DNA from: an uncultured Campylobacter sp.
Lineage (GTDB): Bacteria > Campylobacterota > Campylobacteria > Campylobacterales > Campylobacteraceae
Length of the DNA: 24,351 bases
Assembly (NCBI RefSeq): GCF_938030815.1
Contig: NZ_CALHII010000095.1
Location: 1 to 24,351, forward strand
Direction of reading: 5' to 3'
Shown: positions 23,827 through 24,351 of the stretch, in pieces
Layout of the letters: the number at the start of each line of letters is the position of its first letter
Numbering within the stretch: the first letter of the stretch is position 1
Translations under genes and position numbers: made by a program
Notes under the pieces: model-generated
What the model was told of the DNA's origin: nothing
Seen by the model: only the letters and a program-made list of their open reading frames with translations
The model's database searches: none

Positions 23827-24351
23827 TTAAATTTTCCAAATTTCGATTAGCTTGCCTATGTCGCGGCTCGCCGTTTCTAGTTTGATAGTTTTGTAGATTG
23901 ATCTTAAATTTTCATACGCCGCTTCCAGGCGGTCGTTTATTATGAAATAATCATACTCGCCTAGGCGCTCCATCTCCTCTTGCGCGTTTTGCAGGCGCAA
24001 AGCAATATCGGCGGGATCATTATCGCCACGAGCACGCAACCTATCCCTAAGCTCCGACAAGCTCGGCGTAGTAATAAATACGCTAGTAAGCTCGCTTTTA
24101 GGCACTTTGCTACGCACGATCTCATATCCTTGCACATCGATGTCAAAAATCACGATCTTACCCCGCTCAAGCTCGCTCGTAGCGGCTTTTAGCGAAGTAC
24201 CGTAAAATTTGCCGTGCACGTTCGCCCACTCCAAAAAGTCGCCGCGATCGATGCCTGCGCGAAACTCGCTCTCGTTTATGAAATGGTAATTCACGCCGTC
24301 CGCTTCGCCCACACGCATTTCGCGCGTCGTAGAGGAGATCGAGAAGTATAT
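23827..24351 (-). CDS. gmk: Guanylate kinase (5' end outside window)
   Basis: 174 codons are visible, and the frame stays open to the window edge: it begins IYFSISSTTREMRVGEADGV, so the true start with the P-loop (GPSGAGKS type) lies further upstream and the Met at 24318 is internal. GMP-binding residues are in SISSTTREMR and NYHFINESEFRAGI; VHGKFYGTSL, IFDIDVQGYEIVRSK and LRARGDND (lid) complete the family pattern. It phosphorylates GMP to GDP. First visible gene of gmk-tatA-argS, the same order as in C. jejuni as I recall. Confidence 0.96.
   Translation of the reverse strand: MYFSISSTTREMRVGEADGVNYHFINESEFRAGIDRGDFLEWANVHGKFYGTSLKAATSELERGKIVIFDIDVQGYEIVRSKVPKSELTSVFITTPSLSELRDRLRARGDNDPADIALRLQNAQEEMERLGEYDYFIINDRLEAAYENLRSIYKTIKLETASRDIGKLIEIWKI

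Noticed and set aside
1..24351. Search by eye for tRNA, rRNA, tmRNA and IS elements
   Set aside because: No cloverleaf with a CCA end, no rRNA-like conserved block and no transposase motif was seen.

Overview
The window looks like a chromosomal segment of a relatively GC-rich oral Campylobacter (C. gracilis-like; genus fairly sure, species a guess). The basis is protein family membership and three gene blocks that match the C. jejuni order as I remember it: an M23 peptidase / PgbA-domain protein / glcD block, the ilvC - polysaccharide deacetylase - dprA - ruvX block, and gmk - tatA - argS. GC-rich genes are separated by AT-rich spacers full of AAATTT and GAATTC words. Many genes use TTG or GTG starts behind clear AGGA-type ribosome binding sites.

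Layout. 1-619 (-): an odd, window-truncated ORF in which the N-terminal part of a Nudix hydrolase runs in frame into the C-terminal part of an AlkD-like DNA alkylation repair protein; base composition jumps at the join. 604-3161 (-): mgtE and an M23 endopeptidase. 3300-5403 (+): a PgbA-domain exported protein and glcD. 5404-8334: mostly AT-rich spacer holding a Sel1-repeat protein and an EthD-family protein. 8335-12574 (-): ruvX, a doubtful small membrane ORF, dprA, a divergent polysaccharide deacetylase and ilvC. 12713-13669 (+): proC. 14371-20282: an accessory block of DUF6630-like, DUF1963, SMI1/KNR4 (SUKH), DUF4299, an unknown small protein, DUF3137 and a small membrane protein, resembling toxin-immunity clusters but without a visible toxin. 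20601-21383 (-): a second Sel1 protein. 21805-24351 (-): argS, tatA and gmk (its 5' end lies outside).

Most interesting signal. Three conserved proteins (ProC, the polysaccharide deacetylase, ArgS) carry hydrophilic Asn-Ser/Asn-Phe-rich inserts not expected for their families. At DNA level each insert is an array of RAATTY sites (6, 11 and 5), all 22 in the same codon register (R|AAT|TY). In proC the six sites are spaced exactly 21 bp. RAATTY is the motif whose methylation by CtsM governs DNA uptake in C. jejuni natural transformation, and the spacers here are also dense in it. I infer that this lineage has accumulated uptake-motif arrays, even inside housekeeping genes; the uptake role is unproven. 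No tRNA, rRNA, IS element or CRISPR array was found.
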